Shown: positions 8,408-15,953 of the stretch, in pieces
How positions within the stretch are numbered: position 1 is the stretch's first letter
Layout of the letters: every line of letters starts with the position of its first letter
Position numbers and translations under genes: made by a program
Assembly (NCBI GenBank): GCA_902798105.1
Contig: CADBVG010000037.1
Location: forward strand, 1 to 42,945
Source of the DNA: an uncultured Eubacteriales bacterium
GTDB lineage: Bacteria > Bacillota > Clostridia > Christensenellales > Aristaeellaceae
Direction of reading: 5' to 3'
DNA: 42,945 nt
Notes under the pieces: model-generated
Seen by the model: the letters and a program-made list of their open reading frames with translations, nothing else
Told to the model about the DNA's origin: nothing
Databases searched by the model: none

Positions 8408-9178
8408 TTACTTCTCGGGCTTGGCGAAGGCGACAGGCGTCGCGCCAGCCACGGCGTCCGCGCCGGTCAGGTAGAGCACCTCGAACAAGTCCTCCACGTG
8501 CAGCGTCCGGATGCTGTAGGTGTTGACGAACTTCTCGCCCTCGGTGGTGTACTCGACGGTGTACAGCGTCTCGTTGGGGGTATGCAGGTAGTAGCCGAAC
8601 ACCTCGGCCTGCACCTGCTCGCCGGGCTGGAGGCCGTCGGGCACCAGGTTTTCGCCGCGGGACTTGTAGACGTACAGCTCGGTGATCTCTTTGTCCATGG
8701 CGTTCTCCAGCGTGTAGGTCCGGGTGACGATCTCGTCCTCGCCGGGCGCTTCCACTTCCGCCACCTGCTGAGCACTGCCGTCAGGATTGGTGAAGGAGAC
8801 GGCCGTCGCGCCGGAGACCGCGTCCGTGCCCTTCAGGTACAGCACGTTGAACAGGTCCTCCACATGCAGCGTGCGGATGGCGTAGGTCTCGCCGTCTGCC
8901 ACGAACTCCACGGTGTACAGGGTCTGGTTCGGGGTGCGGAGGTAGCGTCCGGAGACGTTCACCTGGATCTGCTCGCCGGGCTTCAAGCCGTCGGGCACCA
9001 GGTTCTGTCCCCTGGATTCGTAGACATACAGCGAAGTGATGGGCGTCTCCATGGCGTTCTCCAGGGTGTAGATGCAGTCCACAATCTCATCGTCGGCATG
9101 CGTCTCTTCCGCCAGAGCCGCGAAGGCACAGGCCAGGAGCATGAGGGAAAGCAGGATGGCAAGAAACTTTTTGAGCAT
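8408..9178 (-). CDS. Secreted protein with two tandem ~105-residue repeats
   Basis: A 256-residue protein with a signal peptide (about 23 residues, hydrophobic core then ALA-EE) and no other membrane segment or lipobox. The mature part is two copies of one domain. Each begins with YTLENAM, passes through SLYVYESRG or ELYVYKSRG, a LVPDGL(K/Q)PGEQ(I/V)Q motif and a TLYTVE strand, and ends IRTLHVEDLF then VLYL. The pattern suggests small beta-sandwich domains. I do not recognise a named family. AAGGAGGTAAC precedes the ATG. It is divergent from a LysR gene, so it may be that regulator's target; its role in the envelope is unknown. Confidence 0.8.
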   Translation of the reverse strand: MLKKFLAILLSLMLLACAFAALAEETHADDEIVDCIYTLENAMETPITSLYVYESRGQNLVPDGLKPGEQIQVNVSGRYLRTPNQTLYTVEFVADGETYAIRTLHVEDLFNVLYLKGTDAVSGATAVSFTNPDGSAQQVAEVEAPGEDEIVTRTYTLENAMDKEITELYVYKSRGENLVPDGLQPGEQVQAEVFGYYLHTPNETLYTVEYTTEGEKFVNTYSIRTLHVEDLFEVLYLTGADAVAGATPVAFAKPEK

Positions 9179-9210
9179 GGATGTTACCTCCTTGATTATT
9201 TTATAGCTTG

Positions 9211-9259
9211 ATTATATCAGCCTTTTGGCATAAAATAAACTACGAGATTTATTATTTTA
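9211..9259. promoter_or_regulatory. Divergent promoter region with AT-rich inverted repeat
   Basis: On the minus strand TATAAT (9211-9216) is a good -10 for the secreted protein. TAAAATAAA (9231-9239) and TTTATTATTTTA (9248-9259) form an imperfect inverted repeat between the two divergent genes, the usual place for a LysR-type operator. Binding is inferred from position only. Confidence 0.4.
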
Positions 9260-9295
9260 GTATCTGTATTTTATATACTTTAGGGGGTGGCATTC

Positions 9296-10168
9296 ATGGA
9301 TCTTCAAAGCATGCGCTTCTTTGTGAAGACGGCGGATACGGGCAGCTTTTCCGCAGCGGCGGAAGAACTGAGCTACGCCCAGTCCAACCTTTCCAGCCGT
9401 GTGAAGCAGCTGGAGGAAGAGCTGGGGGAGCCTCTCTTTTACCGGCACAGGAAGGGAGTCACCCTGACCGTCAAGGGAAAGCTGTTTTACGATTACGCGG
9501 TGAGGCTTCTGAGGCTTTCGGAAGAAGCCGTGAATATGGTCAAAAACATGGATGAGCCGAAGGGTGAATTAAAGATCGGTTCACTGGAGGCCATGGTACT
9601 GGAGGACCTGCCCGAGCTGCTGTCCGCCTATCATGGCATGTATGGCGAGGTCAAGCTGTCCCTGCACACGGATATGAACGCCCAGCTCGGCGAGCTTGTG
9701 CTCAACCGTGAACTGGACGGCGCCTTTATCGCTGGACCAACATTGAACGCCGAACTCATGGAAGTCCCCTTTTGCACAAAGCACCTGGTGCTGGTGGGCA
9801 GTTCAAAGGGAGAAGCACTTCCAGTCGATACGATTCTCTCCGAAGCGCCCATCATCACCTTCCCCGAAGGCAGTGTTTTTCGCAACCGACTGGAACTGCT
9901 GCTCGCATCCCGCTCCCTGACCTTCCATAATCGCATTCACGAGATGAATTCTTTGAGCGCAAATATCGCCAATATATGTGCCGGAATCGGGTATGGGTAT
10001 CTACCAAGGAGCGCGGTGAGCGCCTACATTGCGCAAGGGCTGATGCGGGAATACGAGATTTATGACCCATACTCCAAATTGAACGTGGTTTTCGTCTACA
10101 GGCGTGACAGGATAATGGACGCTGCTTTCCTCAGATTTCTGGATACGCTTCAGGCCTATCGGAGGTAG
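9296..10168 (+). CDS. LysR-family transcriptional regulator
   Basis: A 290-residue protein with an N-terminal winged helix-turn-helix (residues 1-60; SFSAAAEELSYAQSNLSSRV is the recognition region) and a C-terminal periplasmic-binding-like co-inducer domain (about 90-285). Start choice: ATG 9296 lies about 9 nt after AGGGGG; an upstream in-frame GTG lies inside that ribosome-binding site. It is divergent from the secreted repeat protein, a classical LysR arrangement, and probably controls it and itself. The effector is not identifiable. Confidence 0.9.
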   Translation: MDLQSMRFFVKTADTGSFSAAAEELSYAQSNLSSRVKQLEEELGEPLFYRHRKGVTLTVKGKLFYDYAVRLLRLSEEAVNMVKNMDEPKGELKIGSLEAMVLEDLPELLSAYHGMYGEVKLSLHTDMNAQLGELVLNRELDGAFIAGPTLNAELMEVPFCTKHLVLVGSSKGEALPVDTILSEAPIITFPEGSVFRNRLELLLASRSLTFHNRIHEMNSLSANIANICAGIGYGYLPRSAVSAYIAQGLMREYEIYDPYSKLNVVFVYRRDRIMDAAFLRFLDTLQAYRR

Positions 10169-10177
10169 TCGTTTTTT

Positions 10178-11089
10178 TTGAAACGATACGAACGCCTGAA
10201 AGCAGCGGGCATCCGCATCCCGCAGATGCTGGCCATCGACATAGACGACGAGCGCATCGCAAAGACGTACATCGAGGGCCCGACCATCTTTGAACTGGTG
10301 CGGGACGGAATATCCGTCTCACCTTACCTGCCGCAGGTGCGCGACATGGCCGAAAAGGCGAAGGCTGCCGGGCTGAACATCGACTGGTTTCCCACCAATT
10401 TCGTGGTGAGGGACGGGCTGATCTGGTATGTGGATTACGAGTGCAATGCGTACATGGACGAGTGGAGCTTTGAAAGCTGGGGCGTCCGGTACTGGAGCCG
10501 GACGCCGGAGTTTGAATCGTATCTTAAAGACCACGATCCCACAATCACGATCCGGGAAGAGCGTCTCACAGCGGGGGAATACATCAACTTTCTCAAGCGC
10601 AGCGATTTGGGCTCCCAGTATCCCAGAGAGCGGTTTGAGGAGAGAATATCCCGGCTGGTAAAGACAGTATCCATCAGCCTTGCAGCCCGCAATGCGCAGA
10701 ACCTGCTGGTAGGCGTACTGTTCGGACTGACAGATTACGCCTACTGGCTGTACATCACCGATCTGGGGGTGGACAGGGATTATACCCGCCAGGGCATCGG
10801 CAGCCGCCTGATGGAAATCGCTCATCAGCTGGCTGGCGGAGAAAAGGACATCGCGGTGTATCTTATTGCGAATGAAAAAGCCATCCCATTTTATAAAAAG
10901 CTCGGCATGAAAAAGGCGGAGGATGTCATGCGGATCCTGGGGCTGACCGCTTCTCCTGCGCCGGACACAGGCAGGCCCGAAGTTGGCCGGCAGCGGTATG
11001 ACAGACTGGATTTTATAGAGCGGGAAAAAAGAGACAGGCGTTTGACCTGTTTTCGGGATGGGACAACCCAGTGTGTCGATATAATTTAA
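10178..11089 (+). CDS. Kinase C-lobe remnant fused to a GNAT acetyltransferase
   Basis: The frame opens at TTG 10178, nine bases after the LysR stop, with no ribosome-binding site. Residues 1-120 resemble the C-lobe of a small RIO/aminoglycoside-type kinase: a catalytic-loop-like LNIDWFPTNFVV near 65-77 and a metal-binding DYE near 86. The whole N-lobe (Gly-rich loop and Lys) is absent, so it cannot phosphorylate in the normal way. Residues 125-265 form a GNAT domain with the acetyl-CoA loop TRQGIGSRLM and an AIPFYKKLGMKKAE tail. The upstream part was probably lost in a deletion that ended next to the LysR gene. The GNAT part may still work if translated. Confidence 0.6.
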   Translation: MKRYERLKAAGIRIPQMLAIDIDDERIAKTYIEGPTIFELVRDGISVSPYLPQVRDMAEKAKAAGLNIDWFPTNFVVRDGLIWYVDYECNAYMDEWSFESWGVRYWSRTPEFESYLKDHDPTITIREERLTAGEYINFLKRSDLGSQYPRERFEERISRLVKTVSISLAARNAQNLLVGVLFGLTDYAYWLYITDLGVDRDYTRQGIGSRLMEIAHQLAGGEKDIAVYLIANEKAIPFYKKLGMKKAEDVMRILGLTASPAPDTGRPEVGRQRYDRLDFIEREKRDRRLTCFRDGTTQCVDII

Positions 11090-11101
11090 CGTGATAAAGA
11101 G

Positions 11102-11130
11102 TTGACACAACATTGGGAACACGGTATAAT
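11102..11130 (+). promoter_or_regulatory. Consensus sigma-A promoter of the T-box operon
   Basis: TTGACA, exactly 17 bp, then TATAAT. This is the best promoter in the window. Transcription should begin near 11137, immediately before the T-box stem I. Confidence 0.85.
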
Positions 11131-11136
11131 ATGCAA

Positions 11137-11401
11137 AACCAATGAGAAAGAGTAAGTAATCGCCGTTGAGTCCTTTGCAGAGAGCCGTCGATGGTGGAAG
11201 CACGGCAGGACGATAGCGATGAATGGTCTTTCGAGGGCGAACAGAAAGCCGTCGGGCGAGTATGCGAGACGGAGCGGGCACTTCGTTAACAAGGCCGGCA
11301 TATGGAATGTATGCGCAGAGCGGGCGCTTATGCGCCAAGCCGGGTGGTACCGCAGGAATATTACGTCCTGTCCCAGCAATGATTTGTTGGGGCAGTTTTT
11401 T
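11137..11401 (+). ncRNA. T-box riboswitch, apparent Trp (TGG) specifier
   Basis: The leader has the hallmarks of a tRNA-sensing T-box: an AGTAA internal loop near 11151, the apical AGAGAG (11179-11184) and GGTGGAAGC (11193-11201) of stem I, and the conserved T-box sequence GGGTGGTACCGC (11342-11353), which pairs with the tRNA acceptor end. An intrinsic terminator (11368-11401) follows. On the 3' side of stem I, GAA is followed by TGG (11224-11226) and then TCTTTCGAG, the usual position of the specifier codon, so uncharged tRNA-Trp should promote read-through. The downstream TrpXYZ-type importer fits that reading. The T-box is certain; the codon assignment is less so. Confidence 0.9.
11368..11401 (+). 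terminator. T-box-controlled intrinsic terminator
   Basis: CTGTCCCA/TGGGGCAG, an 8-bp stem with one G-U pair, is followed by six T residues. It competes with the antiterminator formed around the T-box sequence at 11342. Confidence 0.8.
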
Positions 11402-11520
11402 ATTGGAATTGTACACGATCAGGAAAACGAAACGATCTCCGGGTTGGCGGGTTCTGTTGCCGCAGGCCTGGCGAAGCGTTCAGGGATACGTTGACAATCA
11501 TTCGAAAGGGAGGCAGACCA

Positions 11521-12453
11521 ATGCACGCGAAAATCGCGATTTTAGGCGCAGGACATGTCGGGTCCCACGTTGGACGTGCGCTGGCGGCGGGAAGCGTCTG
11601 TGACGAGATCGTACTGATCGACAAGCTGCCGGAAAAGGCGTCGGCGCAGGCCATGGACATCGCCGACGCGCTGAGCTTTCCACCGTATGATACGCGGGTT
11701 TACACCGGGGATTACGCCGATTGCGCCGATGCGGATATCACCGTGGTGGCCATCGGCAAGGCCAGGGCGCCGGGGCAGACGCGACTGGATCTGCTGGGAG
11801 ATTCCGTGCGCATGGCGCATGAGCTGGCGGGCCAGCTTCGCGCAGGCGGCGTCGGCGGACTGCTCATCAGCATCACCAATCCCTGCGACATCATCTCGGG
11901 ATGCCTGAGGGCGCTGTTGGGCCTGGATCGCCTGCGGGCGTTCGGCACGGGCACGCTGCTGGATACGGCGCGGCTGATCCGCGTGCTCTCCGAACAGACC
12001 GGCGTGGCGCGGCATGACGTGGGAGCTTGCGTGCTGGGCGAGCACGGCGATTCCTCAATGATTCCCTTTTCAGCGCTGCGCATCGGGGGAAGGGCTGCCC
12101 CCGATGTGCCCGGCTTCGACCCCGGGCAGGCACTTGAACGCACCCACGGCATCGGCATGGACATCATCGAGGGCAAGGACTCCACGGAATTTGGCATCGG
12201 TCAGGCGACGGCCTGGCTGTGCCAGGCGATCCTGACCGACGCCGGGGCAGTGCTTCCGCTCTCGGTCGGGTTGGAGGGGGAGTACGGCCTGGGTGGCATC
12301 AACTGCGGCGTGCCCTGCGTCGTCGGACGTCGGGGCATCGAGCGCATCGTCGAGCTGCCGCTGACGGAGACGGAGCACCAAGCCCTGCTGGCCTCGGCAG
12401 CCGTCCTGGAAAAGCACACGCGCCTCGCGAATCAGATTCTCGCGGGCCTGTGA
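11521..12453 (+). CDS. L-2-hydroxyacid (lactate/malate-type) dehydrogenase
   Basis: A 310-residue NAD-dependent dehydrogenase of the LDH/MDH family. It has the Rossmann loop GAGHVGSH (8-15), the ITNPCDII strand, DTAR with the substrate-binding Arg, and the catalytic His175 in GEHGDS. At the active-site loop the family's specificity position (Gln102 in LDH, Arg102 in MDH) is Arg82 in ARAPGQTR, which argues against plain pyruvate as substrate. Start: ATG 11521 after AAAGGGAGG. It is the first gene behind the Trp T-box and sits 28 bp before a Trp-type importer, so a role on an aromatic or related 2-oxoacid is possible. Malate and other 2-hydroxyacids remain open. Confidence 0.85.
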   Translation: MHAKIAILGAGHVGSHVGRALAAGSVCDEIVLIDKLPEKASAQAMDIADALSFPPYDTRVYTGDYADCADADITVVAIGKARAPGQTRLDLLGDSVRMAHELAGQLRAGGVGGLLISITNPCDIISGCLRALLGLDRLRAFGTGTLLDTARLIRVLSEQTGVARHDVGACVLGEHGDSSMIPFSALRIGGRAAPDVPGFDPGQALERTHGIGMDIIEGKDSTEFGIGQATAWLCQAILTDAGAVLPLSVGLEGEYGLGGINCGVPCVVGRRGIERIVELPLTETEHQALLASAAVLEKHTRLANQILAGL

Positions 12454-12481
12454 TATATCGACCCATCAAGGAGGTAGCATC

Positions 12482-13477
12482 ATGTTCCATCACAACATCT
12501 TCCGCCGCATCCTCTGCACCGCCTTCATCCTGACGCTTGTTCTATCCGCCCTCGGCGCCGCGCTTGCCGACACCGTGCGCGTGGCCGTTGTCCAGCCGCT
12601 GAGCCACACCTCCCTCAACCAGATCCGGGACACCATCGTCTCCGAGCTGGAAGCCAGCGACATCGACTTTGAGATCGTCACCCGAAACGCCGAGGGCGAT
12701 TCCGCGGCGCTTTCCACGATCCTGGAAAACGTGAAGTCGGACGGGGTGGACATCCTGGTGCCCATCGCCACCAATACCGCCCAGTCCGCCAAGATGGTGT
12801 TTGAAGACACCGGCATCCCGGTGGTGTTCGCGGCGGTGTCCGATCCCGTGGCCGCCGGCCTGACTGGCGACGACTGTGGGTTCATCACCGGCGTCTCGAA
12901 CAACATCCCCGCCGCTGAGATCGTGAACCTGATCTCGGACTTCCAGCCGGATTACAGGCTCATCGGCTTTCTGTACACGTCCTCGGAGACCAACTCCGTC
13001 TCCACCATCAACGCGGCGAAGGCTTATTGTGACGCGAACGGCATCGCCTACGAGGAGGTCTCCATCGCCAACCTGTCGGAATTGCAGACGGCGGTCGAGA
13101 CGCTGATCTCCAGGGGCGTGGACGCGCTGTACACCGGCAACGACAACTCCATCGCCTCCGCCATGTCCACCTACATCGACGCGGCTTACGAATACGGCGT
13201 CCCCGTGTACTGCGGGGCGGATTCCATGGTGGCGGACGGCGGCTTTGCCACCATCGGCGTGGACTATGTGCAGCTGGGCAGGCAGGTGGCGTCCATCGTG
13301 GCGCGCATCGCGGGCGGCGAACAGCCGGAGGACATCCCCTATGAGACGCTGGCGGACTACGCCCGCTTCGTGAACCTTCAGGCGGCTGAGCGCATCGGCA
13401 TCGAGGTGTCCGACGACATCCTGGCTGCCTACAACGTGCTCGTCGAAGCCGACGGCACCAGCCATTTCGGAGAATAA
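12482..13477 (+). CDS. trpX: TrpX-type ABC substrate-binding protein
   Basis: A 331-residue secreted protein of the ABC_sub_bind (DUF534) family, the receptor of an importer whose T-box-linked members are assigned to tryptophan or tyrosine. It has a cleavable signal peptide ending ALA-D near residue 29 and no clear lipobox. The body has two Rossmann-like lobes, with VAVVQPLSHTSLNQ at the start and VVFAAVSDPVAAGL near 120. AAGGAGG precedes the ATG. The Trp specificity rests on the TGG specifier upstream, not on recognised binding residues. Confidence 0.82.
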   Translation: MFHHNIFRRILCTAFILTLVLSALGAALADTVRVAVVQPLSHTSLNQIRDTIVSELEASDIDFEIVTRNAEGDSAALSTILENVKSDGVDILVPIATNTAQSAKMVFEDTGIPVVFAAVSDPVAAGLTGDDCGFITGVSNNIPAAEIVNLISDFQPDYRLIGFLYTSSETNSVSTINAAKAYCDANGIAYEEVSIANLSELQTAVETLISRGVDALYTGNDNSIASAMSTYIDAAYEYGVPVYCGADSMVADGGFATIGVDYVQLGRQVASIVARIAGGEQPEDIPYETLADYARFVNLQAAERIGIEVSDDILAAYNVLVEADGTSHFGE

Positions 13478-13489
13478 CAGGACGAATCA

Positions 13490-13521
13490 GCGGGACGGGG
13501 AGCCCTTTCCCCCTGTCCCGC
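13490..13521 (+). other. Intercistronic GC-rich hairpin between trpX and trpY
   Basis: GCGGGACGGGG pairs with CCCCCTGTCCCGC across a short loop and is not followed by a T run. Such hairpins after a binding-protein gene often stabilise the upstream message and so raise the receptor:permease ratio; that role is inferred. Confidence 0.6.
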
Positions 13522-13548
13522 GCCCATCGACAGAATGGAAGGCGCTCT

Positions 13549-14514
13549 ATGAACACTTTGAGTTTGCTGGTATCCGCCCTCAGCCAGGGCATGATCTACG
13601 CGCCCATGGCGCTGGGCGTATTTGTGGCGTTTCGGATATTGAACACGCCGGACCTGACCATCGACGGCAGCTTCGTGGCCGGAATGTGCGTTTGCGCCGT
13701 GGTCGCCATCGCAGGACATCCATATGCGGCGCTGGCGTGCGGGCTGCTGGCCGGCGCGCTGGCAGGGCTGGTGACGGGTCTCTTGCAGACGAAGCTGGAG
13801 ATCAACCCGATTCTCTCCGGCATACTGACCATGACGGGCCTCTACACCGTCAACTTCATGCTGTTGGGCGGCCAGTCCAACCTGTACTTGCAGCGTACGG
13901 AACTGAACAGCGCCGGGACGGAGACGCAGGTGGCCAGCGAAACGCTTTACAAATCGTTCAGGAGCTTCATGGCTGCGCTGACCGGCGACAGGAAGTTCAA
14001 CAGCAACCTGAGCGCCCTGATCGTGACGGCGCTGATCGTGGTCGTCACCGTCATCCTGCTGGCGGTGTTCTTCCGCACGCGCACAGGCATCGCCATTCGG
14101 GCCACGGGCGACAATGAGGAGATGGTGCGGTCCTCCTCCATCAACGCCGACCGGTCCCGGGTGCTGGGCATCATGATCTCCAACGCGCTGGTGGCGTTCT
14201 CCGGGGCGCTGCTCTGTGAGCAGCAGCGCTATGCCGATCTCAACTTCGGCTCGGGCATGCTGGTGGTGGGGCTGGCCTCGGTGATCATCGGCCAGGTGTT
14301 TTTCGGGAACCGGGGCGTCACCCTGGGCATTATCTCCGCGGTGGCGGGCTCGCTGGTCTATCGGGTGATCCTCCAGGTCGCCTACAAGGTGGATATGCCC
14401 AGCTACGCGGTGAAGCTGCTCAGCGCGATTATCGTCGTGATTGCCCTGACCATCCCCCGCCTCCGGCGGCTGGCCGCCCAGCGGCGCGCGGACAGGGAGG
14501 AGGAGACGGTATGA
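13549..14514 (+). CDS. trpY: TrpY-type ABC transporter permease
   Basis: A 321-residue integral membrane protein of the BPD_transp_2 (LivH/RbsC-like) class, with about eight or nine hydrophobic segments. It shows the family signatures (DLTIDGSFVAG near the N-terminus; AIRATGDNEEM in the cytoplasmic coupling region). GGAAGG stands before the ATG. Its stop overlaps the ATPase start (ATGA). It forms the channel for the substrate delivered by the upstream receptor. Confidence 0.85.
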   Translation: MNTLSLLVSALSQGMIYAPMALGVFVAFRILNTPDLTIDGSFVAGMCVCAVVAIAGHPYAALACGLLAGALAGLVTGLLQTKLEINPILSGILTMTGLYTVNFMLLGGQSNLYLQRTELNSAGTETQVASETLYKSFRSFMAALTGDRKFNSNLSALIVTALIVVVTVILLAVFFRTRTGIAIRATGDNEEMVRSSSINADRSRVLGIMISNALVAFSGALLCEQQRYADLNFGSGMLVVGLASVIIGQVFFGNRGVTLGIISAVAGSLVYRVILQVAYKVDMPSYAVKLLSAIIVVIALTIPRLRRLAAQRRADREEETV

Positions 14515-15308
14515 AGGGACTCAAACTCATCGGCATGAAAAAGACCTTTGAGCGCGGCACGCCCAACGAGAAGGTGGCGCTCAATGGGGTGGACCTCGAG
14601 GTCGCCGGGGGCGATTTCATCACCGTGCTGGGGTCCAATGGCGCGGGAAAATCGACACTGTTCAACGCCATACTGGGCAAATTCAGGCTGGACCGGGGAA
14701 AGATTTGGCTGGACGGCGAGGACATCACCCGGCAGAAGGACTACCAGCGCGCGTTGAACATCGGCTGCCTGTACCAGAATCCCTTGCGGGGCACCGCGCC
14801 GAACATGACCATCGAGGAGAACCTGGCGCTGGCGTACACGCGCAAGGCCAGCCGCAGCTTCTTCGCGGTAAATAGGAGAGACAGCGCTTATTTCCGGGAG
14901 CTGCTGAAGGAACTGGACCTGGGCCTGGAGGATCGCCTGAAGACCCGAATGGGGCTACTCTCCGGCGGCCAGCGACAGGCGGCTTCGCTGCTGATGGCCA
15001 CCATCGCCGAGCCGAAGCTGCTGCTGCTGGACGAACACACCGCTGCCCTGGACCCGGCCACGGCGGAGAAGGTGTTGGCGCTGACGAATACGATCGTGTC
15101 GAAGCGGGGCCTGACCTGCCTGATGATTACCCACAACATGCAGTCCGCGCTGGCCATGGGCAATCGCACCATTGTCATGGACAGCGGCCGCATCGTATTG
15201 GATGTTTCGGGACAGGCACGCGAAAGCATGACTGTTTCCGGCCTTTTGGACCTGTTCCGGGAGCGCTCTGGAAGAGAACTGGACAATGATCGTATGCTGC
15301 TAAGATGA
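14511..15308 (+). CDS. trpZ: TrpZ-type ABC transporter ATP-binding protein
   Basis: A 265-residue nucleotide-binding subunit with Walker A GSNGAGKST (41-49), a Q-loop (YQNPL), signature LSGGQRQ near 150, Walker B LLLLDEH and the switch His in ITHN. It is coupled by a four-base overlap to the permease. It is the last gene of the T-box operon; I see no strong terminator between it and the tRNA promoter, only a weak GCGGGA/TCCCGC pairing at 15414-15442. Confidence 0.88.
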   Translation: MKGLKLIGMKKTFERGTPNEKVALNGVDLEVAGGDFITVLGSNGAGKSTLFNAILGKFRLDRGKIWLDGEDITRQKDYQRALNIGCLYQNPLRGTAPNMTIEENLALAYTRKASRSFFAVNRRDSAYFRELLKELDLGLEDRLKTRMGLLSGGQRQAASLLMATIAEPKLLLLDEHTAALDPATAEKVLALTNTIVSKRGLTCLMITHNMQSALAMGNRTIVMDSGRIVLDVSGQARESMTVSGLLDLFRERSGRELDNDRMLLR

Positions 15309-15448
15309 AACGCGGGTGGAAAGGAGCCATTCGTTTTCAAGCAACGGCTAAAGGTGCGGTGAAAAAGATAGAAACACGCCCTGATACTGTTATGTAGTGT
15401 CCCTTTTATGCGGGAATTCCGAAATTTCCGTTAATCTCCCGCAGGGGG

Positions 15449-15478
15449 TTGACACGCCGATGAATGGCATGATATAAT
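15449..15478 (+). promoter_or_regulatory. Promoter of the tRNA cluster
   Basis: TTGACA, an 18-bp spacer and TATAAT lie 34 bp before the first tRNA. Nothing else is evident in 15309-15448. Confidence 0.75.
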
Positions 15479-15512
15479 TACTCTGTTGCTTGTGAGGCAC
15501 AGCCTCCATTGT

Positions 15513-15589
15513 CGGGGTGTGGCGCAGTTTGGTAGCGCACGTGCTTTGGGAGCATGGGGCCGCAGGTTCGAATCCTGTCACCCCGACCA
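15513..15589 (+). tRNA. tRNA-Pro (TGG)
   Basis: CGGGGTG pairs with CACCCCG. The anticodon loop TTTGGGA carries TGG, which reads Pro codons. The T-loop is GTTCGAATC. Discriminator A and CCA are encoded. Confidence 0.93.
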
Positions 15590-15593
15590 ACGC

Positions 15594-15668
15594 GACCTCT
15601 TGGTCAAGCGGTTAAGACACCGCCCTTTCACGGCGGTAACACGGGTTCGAGTCCCGTAGAGGTCGCCA
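15594..15668 (+). tRNA. tRNA-Glu (TTC)
   Basis: GACCTCT pairs with AGAGGTC. The anticodon is TTC in a CTTTCAC loop, the discriminator is G, and CCA is encoded. Only four bases separate it from tRNA-Pro, so the two are co-transcribed. A T-rich stretch (TCTTTTTTC) follows. Confidence 0.93.
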
Positions 15669-15693
15669 TCTTTTTTCTGCCATTGGGGATTGA

Positions 15694-15766
15694 GGGCCTT
15701 TAGCTCAGTGGTTAGAGCAGTCGGCTCATAACCGATCGGTCCGGGGTTCAAGTCCCTGAAGGCCCA
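15694..15766 (+). tRNA. tRNA-Met (CAT)
   Basis: GGGCCTT pairs with AAGGCCC and the anticodon is CAT. The body matches elongator Met rather than initiator (the first pair is G-C). The 3' end reads A-CTA, so CCA must be added enzymatically, unlike in its three neighbours. A modified Ile-CAT identity is less likely but cannot be excluded. Confidence 0.88.
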
Positions 15767-15772
15767 CTATAT

Positions 15773-15849
15773 GGCGCGGTAGTTCAGTTGGTTAGAATGC
15801 CAGCCTGTCACGCTGGAGGTCGAGGGTTCGAGCCCCTTCCGCGTCGCCA
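15773..15849 (+). tRNA. tRNA-Asp (GTC)
   Basis: GGCGCGG pairs with CCGCGTC (one G-U). The anticodon is GTC, the discriminator is G, and CCA is encoded. It is the last of the four-tRNA cluster. Confidence 0.93.
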
Positions 15850-15850
15850 G

Positions 15851-15886
15851 ACACAGCGGTCCTGTTGTAGGATCGCTGTGTTGTTT
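15851..15886 (+). terminator. Terminator of the tRNA cluster
   Basis: ACACAGCGGTCC pairs with GGATCGCTGTGT (12 bp, one G-U, 7-nt loop), followed by TGTTTTAT. Confidence 0.8.
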
Positions 15887-15900
15887 TATATGGTCAATGA

Positions 15901-15947
15901 TACAGAATGCAACCGGCCGGCGTTTGCCGGCCGGTTGCATTTTGTAA
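15901..15947. terminator. Bidirectional terminator between tRNAs and the GntP gene
   Basis: A near-perfect stem of about 21 bp with a GTTT loop is centred on GCAACCGGCCGGC/GCCGGCCGGTTGC. T-rich sequence flanks it on the plus strand. It lies 7 bp downstream of the minus-strand permease and probably serves that gene. Confidence 0.75.
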
Positions 15948-15953
15948 AACCGC

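Noticed and set aside
15694-15769. Initiator tRNA-fMet
   Set aside because: The acceptor begins with a normal G-C pair and the body matches elongator tRNA-Met.
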